In this document: positions 49,936 to 61,104 of the stretch, one piece after another | How the letters are laid out: every line of letters begins with the position of its first letter | Position numbering within the stretch: the first letter of the stretch is position 1 | Assembly: GCA_030248135.1 (NCBI GenBank) | Contig: JASANC010001194.1 | Coordinates: forward strand, 1 to 64,000 | Reading direction: 5' to 3' | Origin: Theristus sp. LFF4_11 | Taxonomy: Eukaryota > Nematoda > Chromadorea > Monhysterida > Xyalidae | DNA: 64,000 bases | Notes under the pieces: generated by a model | The model's input: only the letters and a program-made list of their open reading frames with translations | What the model was told of the DNA's origin: nothing | Database searches by the model: none | Position numbers and translations under genes: made by a program

Positions 49936-52900
49936 TCAGTGCACTTTTATTCGAAACCAAAGAACCGTACCACTTTGTCGCGAGAAGTCAACGACAGCAA
50001 CAGTCGGCTTTTTCAGTTTTGTCGCTGTTGAATCGTGGAATTGTTGTTGCCGAACGCAGCACCCGAAAAAGCCGTCCGTCAGTTGTGCGCAGTCACTTCC
50101 GGACGGGCACTGTCCCGCGGGACAACTGTCGCCGATGATCGCGTTCGTGTCGTCGAAACGCAACAGCGGTTCTGAGCCGTCCGCGCAGCTGCCGCCGGTC
50201 GTGGTCGTCGACGGCACTGACTCCTCGACATTCTGGCTGCCTGAAATGGTTCTTGGCTTGTCCGTGTGATCTGCGTGTCCGCCATTGGACATCCGCCATC
50301 CGCCAGTCGCCTCATCAAACAGACGGACATACAAACTCAAACACAATCAAACCAACGCCCGCACAAATCAGCGCGTCTTGCAGTCAATCACCACCGGCAA
50401 AAAAAAAAATACAAGCAGCAATCGTAGCACACAAGTACAAATAATGCGTTTTCACCGATCATCCTGAACTTTAGGGTTTGAACTGAAGGCTGGTTGAGAC
50501 AAGGAAAAAAAACCAGTCCGCAGACGCAACCCCGAAGAAAGCGGCACTCACAGTTGCAGCAGTGCGCGAACGCCTCCAACTGAACGCAGGTGTCGTTTGC
50601 AGCGCAGAATCGATCGTCGCACGACTGCCCGAGCAGCGTCATCGGGAATTCGACATCCGGCAACTGAGCGGGCGCACCGTCGCTGCAGTTGCACGTTGGC
50701 CGATAGTTGCGCTGGTATAACTCTGCAATTATCGATAATGCATGTTGTTGTTTTTTGACGTGACGTGACGTGACATGACGTGACGTGACGTGACATGACG
50801 TGACGTGACGTGACGTGACGTGACGTGACGTGACGTGACGTGACGTGACGGTCTGCGTACCTTCGGCTGCTTTGTCACAGCAGCTGGCGAAGAATGCACC
50901 CTGACGACAGACGGCGTTCTCGGGACATTCAGTCGGCGGTGCCGTTGGGTTTACAGGGTCTCGGCCACATTTGTAGTAGCCACCGGTTACTGGATCTTTC
51001 ACGGCATCCGCGCCCGCTGCACATACGCTGCCGTCGGCTGAAAAAGAAAGAAATAACAATTGATTTATTGTTTAGTGGATTTATCAATCGAATGAGCGAC
51101 TGGGAAGTAAACGATTACAGCAACACAATTTTTACTTTCTACTGGACATTGAACCAGGTGCATTTGAAGTTTTCTGCGCAGTCTCCAGCTGTTTGGCGTG
51201 ATTCAAAATTTCCTCAACAGAAACGAACCAAGTTTGCACTCTCGCGAACACTCCGACCAACTGCTATAGAGTCCTTCCATTAGACTCAATTCGATCTCTT
51301 GTTGCTGACCGACGCACACAAAAATGCCAACTGCTAGACACTCGCGGTGGCGGTTGTTGAAGCGGTAATACAAGCGGTGCTGTGGATTGGTGCACGTGAT
51401 TGGCGGTTGAATGGGCGTGCTGATGTCGGCGCAGCGCCTTCTGACCGCTGTAAAACGAAGTTTCGGTGTACATGACATCCACATGTGTTTGGGGGTGAAG
51501 AAACCACGCACGAAATATTTGCAGATACTGTACAGTCTAATCTCGCTAATACATGCAACTAGCTGATTGGTTGGTCATAGCACATCTCAGCGCTGATTGG
51601 TTAGTCATGAGCAATTCTCAGCGCTGATTGGTTGGTCATGAACAAATCTCAGTGCTGATTGGTTGGTCATTACGTCACGTTGCATATATTTTCCAGATGG
51701 ACTGTACTTGTGTTCTCACTGATTTCCTTTTCTTTGTTTTTCTTGTGGCGGTTTTTGCCGTTTGCATGGTTCTGGTTCGTACTTCGTAGGCAGTGCACGC
51801 ACGACCACGCTGACGCGCGCGCTATTATTTTTATCGCTCGTGTGTGTGTGTGTGTGTGCGTGCTCGTTGGTTCGCTACTAGAGTGTGCCTCATTGTTTTG
51901 TTATAAACCGAGTTCGCCATTCTCAAACAACGACGTCACACACCTGGCGGCAACGGCGATGGCCGCGTTTTAGGGGTGGCCGACGTCGACGGTTTCAAGG
52001 CCGGATCAGCGGGCTCTGACGAGCCAGATGCGGGCTCACGCAAAACGCTTGGTCCACTCGGGTCGGCGAGTAAAACAGCGGGAGGTCGCGGGCTAACCGG
52101 GCAACAGTGGGCGAACAGCTCAGACTGCACACATCGGGTGCCCTCCGGACAGAAGTGGTTGTTCTCACAGGATCTGCAGAAGGAAATGTGATGAAAACGA
52201 TTTTTTAAAATTATACTTTATATTTTTAAAATTTAAAAGTTGTCAGTTTTTGTCCTCATATACTGCTGGGTAGAGCAAAGCAAGGTTTGTCCTTGGAATT
52301 TTCGATTTTTTATAGACCTAAAAAATCCTGATTCCAGCCATTACAACAAAATGACCACAAAATAGTCTCTTGAGAACCGCACGGGACAAATGTGCTGCTT
52401 CGTACCCGGAGTTTTATGACGAAACGCCTCCCCCGTTCGGGCAAGTTACAGTACAGTGTGGGCCAAAAAAAAGGTTCCATTTTCAAACTGCTGTCACTGG
52501 CTGGTATTTCAATATTATGAGCTGAAATTTTCAGCATTGATAAAACATATGATGCCATTTTTCTGACAAAATGTTTATCTAGTTTGGTCAAGTAGATTCA
52601 GTTTTACAGCACAATGTTTAAAAATTCCCAAATTTTCAAAAAAACGGATTTTTAACCAAGTATTTAACAACAAATCATTGCTCATAGACATCCAAATCAT
52701 CATCAAGGTTTGTCGTCCGGCAGCGGCTGGATGAAATTTTACGCGAAACTGGCGAGTCACTGCAGAAAAACTTTCAGATTGCTCCCACCAGATAGCACAC
52801 CAGACCCGTTGTTCTGCTGTCCACTTAACCATGACGAAACTGCAGAAAACTGAAACTGAAACACTGTTTTTATTCAAACCGCAGAAAAACTTTTCAAAAG

Positions 52901-55854
52901 AAACAAATTAACAGACAGAGCAACACAGAAAACAAAAAATCAACTGAACAATTCTTTCTGTCGCAGTCGCATGGCTGCTGACTCGAGTCCGTTGTGAAAC
53001 ATCAGAATTTCGCTCGAGGTGCTCAAATGCAATTTCAAGTGTGAGACCTTTCCACTCTGAGCGCATGATTTGAACTATTACGGGTATCCAAAAAGACCAA
53101 TTTGTCACCTTCGCAACAGTTTCAAAATTGAATCACGCATCTTGATACTAAATTTTTCTTGCACTCATTTCAGTCAATTTGTTGATTTTTCGAGCTTTTT
53201 AAAAAATCTGCCACAGTGACCGCTAGGAATTATATATCGGAAAAAAATTTTTGTCAGTAAAATGGCAACGCATGTTTTATCAGTGCTGAAAATTTCAGCT
53301 CATAATATTAAAACACCAGCCAGTGACAGCAGTTTGAAAATGGAACCTTTTTTTTGGCCCACCCTGTATGTATCTAATCTGCACAGGCAAGAGGCGACGT
53401 GAGACCGGGTTTCCGAGTATACAAGATAAATTTTACGGCCTAAGGGAGAAGCAAATATTGCACTGACGTGCCCAGCAGCACCAACGGCACACCACTGTCC
53501 TCGATACGGTACGGATCGCCAACGAACGCGCTGTCAACTTTGTTCTCGTTCAGTTTGCATTTCGGTCGATAGTTGCGCGTGTATAGCGCTGAAAAAATGA
53601 CACGGGGATAATAAACTGGGTAAACATTGAGTTTGGGATTTTCGGTTCAAAGTCTTCAACCGAGATTTAGAAATCTCGAGAAACATGTGTTGTTCGTGCA
53701 GTATGGCCGAAAACATGGCTACTCCTTGTCTTGTCAAACAAGGCGAGACGAGTTGCAGACTGGAAGTTGTGTGCGTTTCAAGAATGCCGGATTGTTTTTC
53801 CAACCTTACAAGGGACAAACAATGAAGCGAATACATAGGACGAAAGAACCAACTAAAGAACACAGTACAATGTACATTTCACACGCAATTGGGTTTCTGA
53901 ACGTCTGTTTCTATTCACATTTTGTGCGCTCCTTGCACCCTTGTACAACACTCGGTGACCATACGCGATGAACATCTAAAACTTGCAACCCCCGTTTTTC
54001 GTGCCTTTTTGTGCAAGTTTTACTGCCAGCCAAACAAAAATCTCCAATCCATTATTTTGAAAACATTGGCTTCCAAGTTCCACGCAATGCAGTAGTTCCC
54101 CTTTGTCGATAAAAGCTGGACATAAAAGCAACGAACCATAGTAATCTCTGGACCTGATGATTTGAAATTTTGCTATTAGATTTTTTCTGTGCGCCGCTGA
54201 GCACATCAATTTTTATTTTCAAGGTTAACAAAATAAAAATGTGAAAAATACTGGTTTCAAAAAACATAAGGCTAACAAACAACCAGCAATTTATTCGTAA
54301 AATTGATGGGTAGTGCTAACAATGCCCATCTCTTTGTTTGCAAACAATGTCACATAGTAAAATTTTACTATGGAATTCAGACCAGTTATTTTCCATACGC
54401 CGCATTATTTCAGCTATTATCTATTTTTTTACAATCGTGTCAAAATATTTGTGTGTGAACAAATTGTTGCATAAATTTTAGCACTTGTCTGCCTTCAGTG
54501 TCTGTCTGGGATGGGTTTGTTAAAAAATGCTCACAGGAAACGCGCGCGTCGTACAAAATCTAGTTGATTGATAATATTGGTCCGTATCCTGGGATATTTA
54601 TTTCGGTGAGAAAACGAAACAAAATGTTTCGTTTTCCCAATAACAAAAACCATATTATCTACACCTCATAAAACAAAGAATCAAAACAAAAAAAAGAAAG
54701 AAATCCAACAACCTTCGTTCTCCTCTTGACAGCAGGAGCCGAAAAACGCGCCCATTCTGCAGACGTAACCGCGCGGGCATTCCGGCTGCTCCGGTGTTGA
54801 CCCACTTTGGCCCGCGCGGGGCGGTTGCCGTCCTCTGCCCCGGCCACAGGTCATGAATTGGCCAGTTTTCGGGTCCTTTGCCGGCTGCGAGTTGCCGGCA
54901 CATGCGGGACCGTCGGCTGCACAAAAAAGGGAAATTGACTGATTTTGTGTCGCTTGCAAATTGACTGACTGAGATGATTTTGTAAAAAAAGGGAAATTCA
55001 GAATATTGATCAACATTATTCTTGCGTTCAGACACGCTCACCCCAAAAAAATCATTCAAGGCCTCAACGACTTAGAGGATTACGTTTACTACAGCTTTCA
55101 CTTTTTTTGCTTTCTGCGGGGTTTCCTCACGAATCAAACCGGAAATAATAAATACTGCGGTGGAAACTTTGTGAGGCTCTGAACATCAGAACAACGCTTC
55201 TTTCCGTTGAACATGAACACACGGTCGCTATGCAATGTAAAATAACAAAAAAAGAGAAATGGTTTGACGAGCACGAATGCAGCCAGCGCACCGAGCTTGC
55301 ACGTGTTGCAGGCGCCCCAGCTGAGGAACGCGTTCGACTGAGTGAGCAGGTCGTCGATGTTGGTGTCCGGGCAGATGCTCAGTCCTACCGCGAGACACTC
55401 GTAGTGCACGGCGACGAACGTCCACACGGTCAACACACGCGGCTGCGCACACGACAGCTGCGCTCGCTGGGACGGCGGCGCCAGCGAGCAGCGAGAGTCA
55501 CCTGCATGCACACAAGGAACGTGACGCGTTCATGCTGTTTTGGTGGATGAAAGCATGTACCGTCGAACTCTAAGTGATAGGCAATCAGCTGATTGGTTGG
55601 TGATCACGCGATGTTTAGTTTGCTGGTGTCTTTGTTTGTGACTTTGCAACATAACAGATTAAAAAAACGCGTTGAATTTTAAATTTGCGTACGGTCTCTC
55701 CAAAATAAACCAGTCGGGTGCAAACGAAAGACACTAATTTGACACTAATTTGACATTAATTTTGTTTTTCGTGAACATTTCAATCCAACTTACCGATCAC
55801 AACTGATGACGCAATTGAGGCAACAATAAGTATGTGGATTATCTTGCTCACCAT
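49936..55854 (-). CDS. secreted Kunitz / lustrin-cysteine-domain protein, 9 exons, 565 aa
   Basis: Exons on the minus strand: 55854-55794 (signal peptide MVSKIIHILIVASIASS), 55501-55292, 54916-54713, 53588-53468, 52173-51944, 51447-51229, 51037-50861, 50722-50552, 50240-49936. All introns are phase 1 except the fourth (phase 2), and all join in frame. Domain order: Kunitz-like 1 (DSRCSLAPP...GACNTC); lustrin A (ADGPACAGN...CRMGAFFGSCC); lustrin B (LYTRNYRPKC...CVQSELFAHCC); a Pro/Ser linker; Kunitz-like 2 (RRRCADIST...YYRFNNRHREC...SECSREC); lustrin A (ADGSVCAAG...CRQGAFFASCC); lustrin B (LYQRNYRPTC...CVQLEAFAHCC); a third lustrin-type unit (SCADGSEPL...DGFFGCC). Both Kunitz modules keep six cysteines but lack the usual GC-x-GN core, so inhibition is uncertain. 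Such Kunitz/lustrin proteins are characteristic of nematodes; a role in cuticle or extracellular matrix is inferred. Stop at 49936. Confidence 0.88.
50757..50850 (+). repeat. (TGACG)n pentanucleotide repeat
   Basis: About 19 copies of TGACG with occasional TGACA variants, in the seventh intron of the Kunitz/lustrin gene. Confidence 0.95.
51530..51705. mobile_element. MITE with repeated CAGCGCTGATTGG units
   Basis: Inverse relative of 3395-3535: starts TACAGTCTAATCTCG, ends CCAGATGGACTGTA, and holds four ~32-bp units with GCTGATTGGTTGGTCAT. It lies in the fifth intron of the Kunitz/lustrin gene. A short GT run (51840-51860) follows. Confidence 0.65.
52454..53366 (-). mobile_element. mariner/Tc1-type transposon remnant (913 bp)
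   Basis: Ends CAGTGTGGGCCAAAA and, inverted, CAGGGTGGGCCAAAA, with TA on each side (52452-52453 and 53367-53368). The inverted repeats are about 110 bp. On the minus strand near 52877-52575 a short frame reads VKWTAEQRVWCAIWWEQS and TRQFRVKFHPAAAGRQT, like the N-terminal helix-turn-helix of mariner-type transposases. The catalytic part is missing, so it is a deletion derivative. It fills the fourth intron of the Kunitz/lustrin gene. Confidence 0.75.
53640..54712. other. third intron of the Kunitz/lustrin gene with a MITE M remnant
   Basis: Around 53695-53955 there are decayed family-M ends (GCAGTATGGCCGAAAACATG and GCGCTCCTTGCACCCT). The rest is AT-rich without exon signals. Confidence 0.45.
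55561..55793. other. first intron of the Kunitz/lustrin gene with half a MITE J
   Basis: 55561-55616 carries one end of family J (GTCGAACTCTAAGTGATAGG, CAATCAGCTGATTGGTTGGT); the other end is not found. Confidence 0.5.
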
Positions 55855-56814
55855 TTTCTGGAGTGATATTGATGTTTTTCTGACGCGACCAGATCAAAAA
55901 TGTTTCTTTTTTTTTTGAAAATCTCAACGAAAACACAATCACATGATGATTTTTTTGATGATGTGTGATTATCACACAGATTTCGATGATTTTGCAAGAT
56001 GCCTGAAAACATAACAAAACTTGTGATTTTCACCATCGCAGATTCGTTCGGTACGGTGTCTTCAAGCAAGGCTCACCTAAAAAATGATTAAGGCAAAAAG
56101 AAAATCCCAGACACATAAAAACGCATTTTCTGGACACTGCGGTGACAAACAAAATTTTGTGCAAAAACCGGCTTTCATGCGTGCTTTCGCACCTCGCATT
56201 CTAACCAGTTCTTTCACCATGACAACCACGTCTTAAGTAAAATAGTTATTGCGCCGCATGCACGTTTTTAAGTTTTGAACTGACAACAAAAACATACTCG
56301 GTTTTACTTTTGACACGATCTTGCTCTGCAGCCTTGATGGTCGTCAGCACCGTTTCTTAAACTACAAGTTCTCGCTGATCATTTTCTATGAACGCATTTA
56401 TGTACGGCATTTTAGCTAGGCGTCACTCGTGAATTGATGAATTAAGAAGGCGTCGCGTTGAGACTGAATACCGTTGAGGAGCTACCGTAATACACAGGCA
56501 AAAACAGTGTTTTATCATCTGACTCGCAGCAGAACGTGAATATTTTCCCATGGAAAATATTTCATTCCACGCATGTGCTGAACACGTCATTGTAGTGATG
56601 ATTAGTTGTTGGTGAATGATGAGAAATTTTAGCAGCGGCACCGCAACACAACAACAAAACCGCAAGGTCTTTCATGAAAGACCTACCCCGTTTATAAGTC
56701 ACCTCCAGCTAAAAAAGTTGCGTACCCCAAGATGGAAACTCAAAAGAATTTAAATTTTTATATTTCTCAAAACAGCAAAAACCACCCGCGTTAAAATGGC
56801 TGAACTAATGAGCC
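55855..56814. other. upstream region of the Kunitz/lustrin gene
   Basis: This should contain the promoter, but no motif can be assigned. Near 56665-56710 there is a short family-D MITE remnant (ACCCCGTTTATAAG). No coding block is seen. Confidence 0.35.
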
Positions 56815-56998
56815 TCTTTTCGATTTCGGCCCGACCAATTCTGGCTAGTTGCGGTCCTCTCACTGCGGCCCGTTCGATTTCGGCCCGACCAATTGCGGCC
56901 CGGACGTTTTCTCTAGCACGAACGGGATCGAACGGGCCGCAGTGAGCGGGTGTCGGGCTGCTACTCTTCGGGCAGCAATTTAACGGACCGCAATTGTA
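56815..56998. repeat. GGCCCG-unit repeat, F family member F3
   Basis: Degenerate units with TTTCGGCCCGACCAATT and CTCTAGCACGAACGGG, the same plan as F1 and F2 (array, then a GCACGAAC core, then an inverted array) but short and decayed. Confidence 0.5.
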
Positions 56999-58439
56999 CA
57001 TAAACCACTCTCGTTCAAGACGTCATAAGAAATTATGCGCTTTTCTTCATGTTTTTTTATTTACTACGCTATAAATAAGTGACTTACAGTAAAATTGAAT
57101 AAAATAAAACATGCACGAGAACAAAAAAAATAAAAAAAACAGACGTTCGTACATGTTGACTTCGTATCACATGATGAAAACGCAAAAACCTACCTCGAAG
57201 AAAGAAACGGGTTTCAGAACACTGTTTCTGTCTTTCTATAAAGCAATTTCCACAACAACAGCAACAACAACAGTTTTTTTATGAAAAGAAATACACAAAC
57301 TACACACAACACGACATATGTGCAAACTGACAGCAGCCAAATAATGAAATACCAATGGCCAAACCGAAATTTTTTAAAAAAATACGTGTGTACGTGCGTT
57401 GCACACACCCAAAAGTTCACTGAATTGAGAACAACATGCCGCGCACGCAGTCAGAGGTTGGATGTGTTGAGAGAAAAAAGCTTTCATGGATGCGAACATT
57501 CAACTCCAGTTTTATTGATCACACTGAGTGCGTTCGAAGAGATCAGTGACACCAAAGTTTTTTATCTATAAGAAACGAACGAATTGTTGGAAAGAGTTAA
57601 TGATCATGTGTGGAATTCGACACGTTCAAAGACGTTTTTTTTAAACGGGGACTTTTTGAAATTATAAGACTTATCACGTGAACATCAGTTAATCACGAGT
57701 TAATCACTGACATCAGCCACGCAAACCGTCAAGTCGAAATTATACGCTTACATAAATAAAAACTTATTTGCTGCCCACTTGTAATCCTCGCTCCGCCTAC
57801 ATGACGTGCGTGCGAGTGTGATGTTTTTTTTTCAATGCCGCAAATGTACACGAAGGTGGGTGGGTGTTCCATTGAAATCATACGTTTCCAATGATCATCT
57901 TTGCATTTTTATTGACATTTATGATTCGTTCGAACAACAAAGTATACATAATTTAAAAACCATTGAATTTCAACAGAATAAGCGCAACAATAAACGCGCT
58001 AAAGTCGCACTGCACGACTTTTACATACATAATGCTTTCACATCGTTCACCACTAGCACACTCGTAACAGTTTGGCCTCCCCCCGCTAAACCAGTTCCAT
58101 TTTTTGATCAAAAATTTGTCGCAGTTTGCAGAAACACACGATCATCAATTTTTATTCGTCGTGTACTGAAATGATGTATTCATCGAGTGCGCTCGAAACT
58201 CGCCGAGTTACTGCTGAAGTACAGGGTGTTGCCAAAAAATGCAATGGACAAAATTACCCGTTCTCGAGTAGTCTCTTTATTCCTTTGGTCAGAAATTTGG
58301 AGCTTTGCTTTAGAAATGTGTGTTTTTGCTATTGATTGTAATAAAATTCCGTTAGAAAACAAACAATAACATCATGCACAGCAACGCTTTGAACTCTAAT
58401 TCAAAGTTCAAAATCGTCGGTCTAGACGCATCCGTTGAC
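56999..58439. other. non-coding spacer with one mariner-type end
   Basis: AT-rich sequence with no splice-bounded coding block. At 58220-58243 TACAGGGTGTTGCCAAAAAA looks like a single mariner-type terminal repeat; I could not find its partner. Confidence 0.4.
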
Positions 58440-58720
58440 GCCAATTGCCGAGCACAGTTGTTCTAGGGGGGAGGAGGGGCTTGAGGGGGGGGGGGGGGGG
58501 CGGCCCCACAAAAAAAATTTCGGATCTATCTCTATCAGAGAGGTTTTTTCGCCTCAGCTAGTATCTATCTAAAAAAAATTCTAATATCTAATTTCAAAAT
58601 TTTGACCGCCCCCCCCGCGCGGCCCCCTTCAAAAATTTTGTGGCTATCTATCTATGTGGAAAATTTGCTCCAGCTACAAATGTATCTATATCGCCCCCCC
58701 CCCAACCCCCGGCTCTGGAA
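58440..58720. repeat. G/C tracts flanking TATC-rich repeats
   Basis: G runs at 58466-58501 and C runs at 58609-58625 and 58695-58715 enclose TATCTATCTA-rich and AAAATTTCGG/CAAAATTTTG segments. This suggests decayed inverted copies of a low-complexity element. Confidence 0.5.
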
Positions 58721-59493
58721 CAACTATGTTGCTGAGTTACGAATTTTTCAGTTTTTGTTTGTCTCTCCAATTTTTTTCAGTTTTTGTTTGTCCCTCCAAT
58801 TTCATAAAAACGTCAGAGCGTCACAGTTTATTTTTTTGGTTTTGGTTTTTAGACTTACCTAAACTTTTTGAAGAAAAGTCACGAATTAGGCAGGATTTCA
58901 AAACTGAAACGATGAGGAAAACTAAGCTTTTCCAACTTCTTTGTACTTGAAACAAATGTAGCCCGCTGACAGACCTCAAAACTGGTTGAAACAAATGAGA
59001 CAATCGAGAAACCATCCTTTCGGAGTTGAACATTTCCAGTTTCAACAGTGTGCGACGGAACATTTGACCGAATTCTGTTTTTTTTCAAAAATGAATTCCT
59101 AAACCAATAATTAGATGATTATAAAACACGATGTTTCACACATTGTGACACTGCCGAATTTGAATGTCTGTGTTCCGTGGAATGAACCCCTTAAAACTGA
59201 GTGTATGCATTTCCCCAAAGTGTGTGTACCAGCAAACGAACTTCTGATACAGCACGAAAGACTGGATTGCACGGGATGTAAACACGAGTTTTAGCTTAAA
59301 CGAGTCGTTTTTCTCGACCACCAACTTTGCAGTTGCGGCGATACATTGTAGTTTCGCTTTTTGCCATGTTCGCGTTCGCACCATATCAAGTACAGTACGC
59401 AATACTGTGGTAATGTCGGTGTGTGTATCGAGAGTCGTGCAATGAGCCGGCGCTTTAAGTCGACCAAGAGCCGCATACGGTCCTTGACACATG
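58721..59493. other. non-coding spacer
   Basis: Short ORFs only. No domain, splice pattern or repeat family is recognised. Confidence 0.35.
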
Positions 59494-59669
59494 TTACAGT
59501 CGAACTCTAAATTATAGGCAATCAGTTGATTGGTTGGTGGTCACGTGATGCATGCTTTCTGTGCAGGAAGACAGACTCGGACAGACGACGCTCCACAGCA
59601 ATGCCTGCACAGAAAGCGTGACCACCAACCAATCAGCTGATTCCTCATAATTTAGAGTTCGACTGTAGA
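59494..59669. mobile_element. MITE family J, best-preserved copy
   Basis: Nearly perfect inverted repeats of about 70 bp: ACAGTCGAACTCTAAATTAT and CAATCAGTTGATTGGTTGGT on the left, and their inverse (CCAATCAGCTGATTCCTCAT, TTTAGAGTTCGACTGTAG) on the right. It is flanked by TA-like dinucleotides and could fold into one long hairpin. Confidence 0.85.
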
Positions 59670-59889
59670 AGCGGCTCGTGAACCATGAAAAGAATGAACC
59701 ATGGCTCGTGTTGCATACGTGAGAGTGAGAGCCGTCGCAAAATTTGTAACCAACAGCCGACTCGATTTGGTTTGAAAATTTCAAGTGCCGTACCAAGAGA
59801 CGGTTCCATTTTTGTTCTTTTTTTGAAAGCCGTTTTTTAGAGTGCGTAGTTTCAAATCTGGTAAAGAGTTTGGAACTTTTTTTAGCGGT

Positions 59890-60350
59890 TGATGTACTAT
59901 TGCGGCCCGGAAAATTCGACCCGAAGATTTGCGACCCGCTCATTGCGGCTCGTTCGATTCCGGCCCAAAGAATTTCGGCCTGGTCAATTACGGGCCGACG
60001 AATTTTCACCAGCACGAACAATAAAGGGCTGGAAGGAACGATTTTTTGCATTTTATAGCGCATCAATTATAGGAATCAATTATAGCGCAATCACAGATAT
60101 AAAAATGACTGCAAAAAATATAAAAACCGTGCACCCGAGCCGAAGTTGTTTGGGCTGGACTCGAACGGGCCGGTTTCGTAAGACAAATCTTCCCAAGCCG
60201 CAATCAGAGAACCGCAATTGAACACGTGACCTTACTGTAAGGCCTCCTTACACTAATAACGTTGTCACACAAAACTCCATTTTATCAGAAACTTATGATG
60301 TACAAATTTATAAAACACCTTATATGCAAGACTTTACAAGACCTTACAAG
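59890..60350. repeat. F-family member F4 followed by a MITE D remnant
   Basis: 59895-60010 holds GCGGCCCG/TTCGGCCC units followed by TTTTCACCAGCACGAACAAT, the F-family core. A degenerate inverted part reaches about 60220. 60236-60350 is a decayed family-D MITE ending TATGCAAGACTTTACAAG. Confidence 0.5.
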
Positions 60351-61104
60351 ACTTATACACTTAGAGCTTAATTAATTTCTTAATTAATCAAGATAATGGT
60401 CCATAAAAACAAATCTGGTAAAAAGCAAACAATGAGGTGTTAAAAGCGAGAGCTAGAAGCCAGATAGGTGTTATCAGATACTTAGCATATGAACCCAGCT
60501 AGTCAGAAAACTCAAAAAACTGAAAAAAACAACTCATATTTTTATATTCAATATATAAAAAAATAGCCACCCACCTATTTATTTTAAAATACTCAAACTT
60601 ACTTATCTTGTTTGTTGGGGGTATTTAGGTTATGTATGTTTTGTGTTGTTTTGTTTTGGTATGCTATGATACACCCCCACCATCTGTTTTGGTTTCAGAT
60701 ATAATATTCAATGTATTGTAATCTAATGCTGTTTTATGAGAGCAGTCCAGTATAGTGGTGCAACAACACCATTTTGATGAAATCGCGAAATATCACAGTC
60801 ATCTAGATAGTTCCAACTGGAATACTGGAGAAAAGTGCGCTTTCTGCGCATTTAAAAGGTGGAATATGATCAGTAATTCTGAAAGTTATGTGCTAAATAG
60901 AATAGACTTTTTTCAGAACAGAATATATAGAATCCATGGCAGCGACAAATTGCCATGGATTGACCGGTGATTAAAATATGGCAAAATGTTTGGACAGCAC
61001 CTCCGGTTAAAATATGGCGGCGGTCAAAACTATAGCATGGTCGCGGATTTGAATAAGACAAACATAAAACCTGTAAGCTGACAATTGCTTCAAAAACGCG
61101 AGAG
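60351..61104. other. upstream region of the third GPCR gene
   Basis: AT-rich, no exon or shared repeat. It should include the promoter and 5' UTR of the gene starting at 61105, but I can assign no motif. Confidence 0.35.
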
